Part shown: one piece after another, positions 6,607-7,393 of the stretch
Numbering within the stretch: the stretch's first letter is position 1
Layout of the letters: every line of letters starts with the position of its first letter
Program-made: the position numbers and the translations under genes
Notes under the pieces: generated by a model
What the model was told of the DNA's origin: nothing
The model's input: only the letters and a program-made list of their open reading frames with translations
Databases searched by the model: none
Assembly (NCBI GenBank): GCA_050116035.1
Contig: JASFPJ010000153.1
Location: 1 to 7,393 of the forward strand
DNA: 7,393 bases
Direction: 5' to 3'
Origin: SOIA01 sp050116035
Lineage (GTDB): Bacteria > Acidobacteriota > Aminicenantia > Aminicenantales > Aminicenantaceae

Positions 6607-6649
6607 GTTTCAATCGATTCAGGCGAACTCTGGATTTTTTAGGGAGAAC

Positions 6650-6676
6650 ATGGAAAATGAGAAGAACAAAAAATGA
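6650..6676 (+). CDS. Possible 8-codon leader peptide overlapping the arsC start
   Basis: ATG at 6650 opens a tiny frame (MENEKNKK) whose TGA (6674-6676) overlaps the arsC ATG (6673-6675) as ATGA. A purine-rich AGGGAG (6641-6646) lies only 3 bases before this ATG, closer than usual. The arsC start itself has only a weak GAGAAG site within the mini-frame. Translational coupling is therefore possible, but so short a frame can arise by chance. Confidence 0.25.
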   Translation: MENEKNKK

Positions 6677-7110
6677 AAGATAGCAAAAGGAAAAAAGTCC
6701 TGTTCATCTGCACTCATAATTCTGCCCGGTCTCAGATGGCCGAAGGGATCCTCCGATATCTTTATCCGGAAGAGTACGATGTGTACAGCGCCGGGACAGA
6801 ATCCACAGAGGTTAATCCGTATGCCGTAAAGGTTATGGACGAGATAGGGATCGATATCTCCCAACACACAGCCAAGAACATCAAAGTATTCATCGATGAG
6901 ATATTTGATTATGTGGTCACAGTCTGCGACCAGGCCAAAGAATCCTGTCCTTTTTTCCCGGGAAGAACTGTGATCCATCAGAGCTTTGAGGATCCTTCCC
7001 AGTTGAAGGGAACCGAAGGGGAAATACTGGAGGGATTCCGCGAAGTCAGAGATGAAATAATGACTTGGATTGCCAGTGTCTTTAAGGACGGAAACCTGGC
7101 AAACCAATAG
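6673..7110 (+). CDS. arsC: Arsenate reductase (thioredoxin-coupled type) / low-molecular-weight phosphatase family
   Basis: A complete 145-residue cytoplasmic protein. The phosphatase P-loop CTHNSARS starts at C13 and ends in R19 (CX5R), followed by QMAEG. Two more cysteines, C85 (VVTVCDQA) and C92 (ESCPFFPG), together with C13 match the spacing of the C10-C82-C89 redox relay of Staphylococcus aureus plasmid ArsC. D107-P108 (FEDP) matches the catalytic aspartate loop. This triad favours an arsenate-to-arsenite reductase recycled by thioredoxin over a plain tyrosine phosphatase, which lacks the relay. No arsR, arsB or acr3 gene is visible, so its arsenic role is inferred from residues alone. 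The TAG stop (7108-7110) is the first three bases of a copy of the interspersed repeat. The gene is the only plus-strand gene here and is bracketed by repeats. No clear promoter was found. Confidence 0.9.
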   Translation: MKDSKRKKVLFICTHNSARSQMAEGILRYLYPEEYDVYSAGTESTEVNPYAVKVMDEIGIDISQHTAKNIKVFIDEIFDYVVTVCDQAKESCPFFPGRTVIHQSFEDPSQLKGTEGEILEGFREVRDEIMTWIASVFKDGNLANQ

Positions 7111-7126
7111 GGGTCTGGTCTTAAAT
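7108..7126 (+). repeat. Partial copy of the REP-like repeat, overlapping the arsC stop
   Basis: TAGGGGTCTGGTCTTAAAT matches the left half of the 6543-6570 unit, then diverges. Its first three bases are the arsC stop codon, so the repeat abuts the coding sequence. Confidence 0.7.
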
Positions 7127-7130
7127 GAAA

Positions 7131-7158
7131 TAGGGGTCGCATCTTAACATTTAACATT
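7131..7158 (+). repeat. Full direct copy of the REP-like repeat
   Basis: It begins TAGGGGTC and ends ATCTTAACATTTAACATT, matching 6543-6570 apart from the few bases after GGGGTC. It lies 4 bases after the partial copy that ends at 7126. Confidence 0.82.
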
Positions 7159-7180
7159 CCCCATAAATAGCCATCGACAT

Positions 7181-7206
7181 GGGGCCAGGTCTTAACATTT
7201 AATATT
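7181..7206 (+). repeat. Direct copy of the REP-like repeat
   Basis: It begins GGGGCCAGGTCTTAACATTT and ends AATATT, with substitutions in the head (GCC for GTC) and tail (AATATT for AACATT). It has the same orientation as the two copies just upstream. Confidence 0.78.
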
Positions 7207-7285
7207 TCCTTGAATAGTGGTGATTGATGTTATTTATGCTTTTTCTGTGATTCTAGTTAGGATAAATAAGATTAAAGAGGCGGGA

Positions 7286-7312
7286 AATGTCAGTTGTTAA
7301 GATGCAACCTCC
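7286..7312 (-). repeat. Decayed inverted copy of the REP-like repeat
   Basis: AATGTCAGTTGTTAAGAT followed by GCAACCTCC aligns without gaps to the right arm at 6580-6606, sharing AATGT, TGTTAAGAT and ACC but differing at about a third of positions. It faces the direct copy at 7181-7206 across about 80 bases, which could be the remains of a second palindromic element. The 7207-7393 stretch shows no gene. Confidence 0.45.
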
Positions 7313-7360
7313 AACTCTACTTTTTTTGGTGCTCAGCAGGACAAGGATGATTAAAAATGT

Positions 7361-7391
7361 GGGAAAATATCAAATGCGAGGATATCTTCCC
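7361..7391. other. Inverted repeat at the window edge
   Basis: GGGAAAATATC and GATATCTTCCC form 11-bp arms around a 9-base loop. On the plus strand there is one A-C mismatch; on the minus strand it becomes a G-U pair, and the stem is followed by CACATTTTT. It may be a weak terminator of a minus-strand gene beyond the window, or another repeat element. Confidence 0.35.
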
Positions 7392-7393
7392 GG

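Noticed and set aside
6619..7107. 162-codon minus-strand frame antisense to arsC
   Set aside because: The plus-strand frame has the ArsC P-loop and cysteine triad; this frame has no motif.
7108..7312. CRISPR array
   Set aside because: The repeats are diverged, differently truncated and unevenly spaced (4 and 22 bases), with no constant spacer length and no cas gene nearby.

Overview
The window looks like a chromosomal segment of an anaerobic or facultative bacterium. It carries the start of a cytoplasmic NAD(P)-linked [NiFe] hydrogenase operon, a Cache-domain two-component system of the NtrC (sigma54) class, and a small arsenate reductase-like gene set among interspersed repeats. Bacterial origin is supported by the sigma54 machinery, clear Shine-Dalgarno sites and REP-like repeats. 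I cannot fix the phylum. Gene content and repeat style would fit groups such as Desulfobacterota, Nitrospirota or Aminicenantota/Acidobacteriota, but that is a guess.

Region 1 (1-2763, minus strand): four tightly packed genes in the order hydB-hydG-hydD-hydA, the order known for group 3b sulfhydrogenase / NADP-linked hydrogenases. hydB/hydG and hydD/hydA overlap by 4 bp (ATGA), and hydG/hydD are 10 bp apart. hydA, the [NiFe] catalytic subunit, runs off the left edge after 19 codons. Electrons would pass between the NiFe site (HydA), three Fe-S clusters (HydD), the ferredoxin-like HydB, and FAD/NAD(P) in HydG. In HydD the second cysteine of the usual proximal-cluster CxxC is an aspartate (C16-A-G-D19).

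Region 2 (2764-3051): a 288-bp non-coding control region. It holds a good -24/-12 (sigma54) promoter reading into hydB at 2877-2892, an A+T-rich stretch with small repeats upstream of it, and a short leader hairpin downstream.

Region 3 (3052-6385, minus strand): a membrane-bound sensor histidine kinase and its NtrC-type response regulator, overlapping by 8 bp, with a sigma70-like promoter at 6419-6448. The sigma54 activator directly upstream of a sigma54 promoter suggests that this pair switches on the hydrogenase operon. That link is an inference.

Region 4 (6386-7393): a near-perfect 27-bp-arm palindrome (6544-6606), an ArsC/low-molecular-weight phosphatase-family gene on the plus strand (6673-7110), then three more direct copies of the same repeat (one supplies the arsC stop codon) and a decayed inverted copy. 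The repeats resemble the REP-like elements associated with RAYT transposases in many environmental bacteria. No transposase lies in the window. A further hairpin sits at the right edge.
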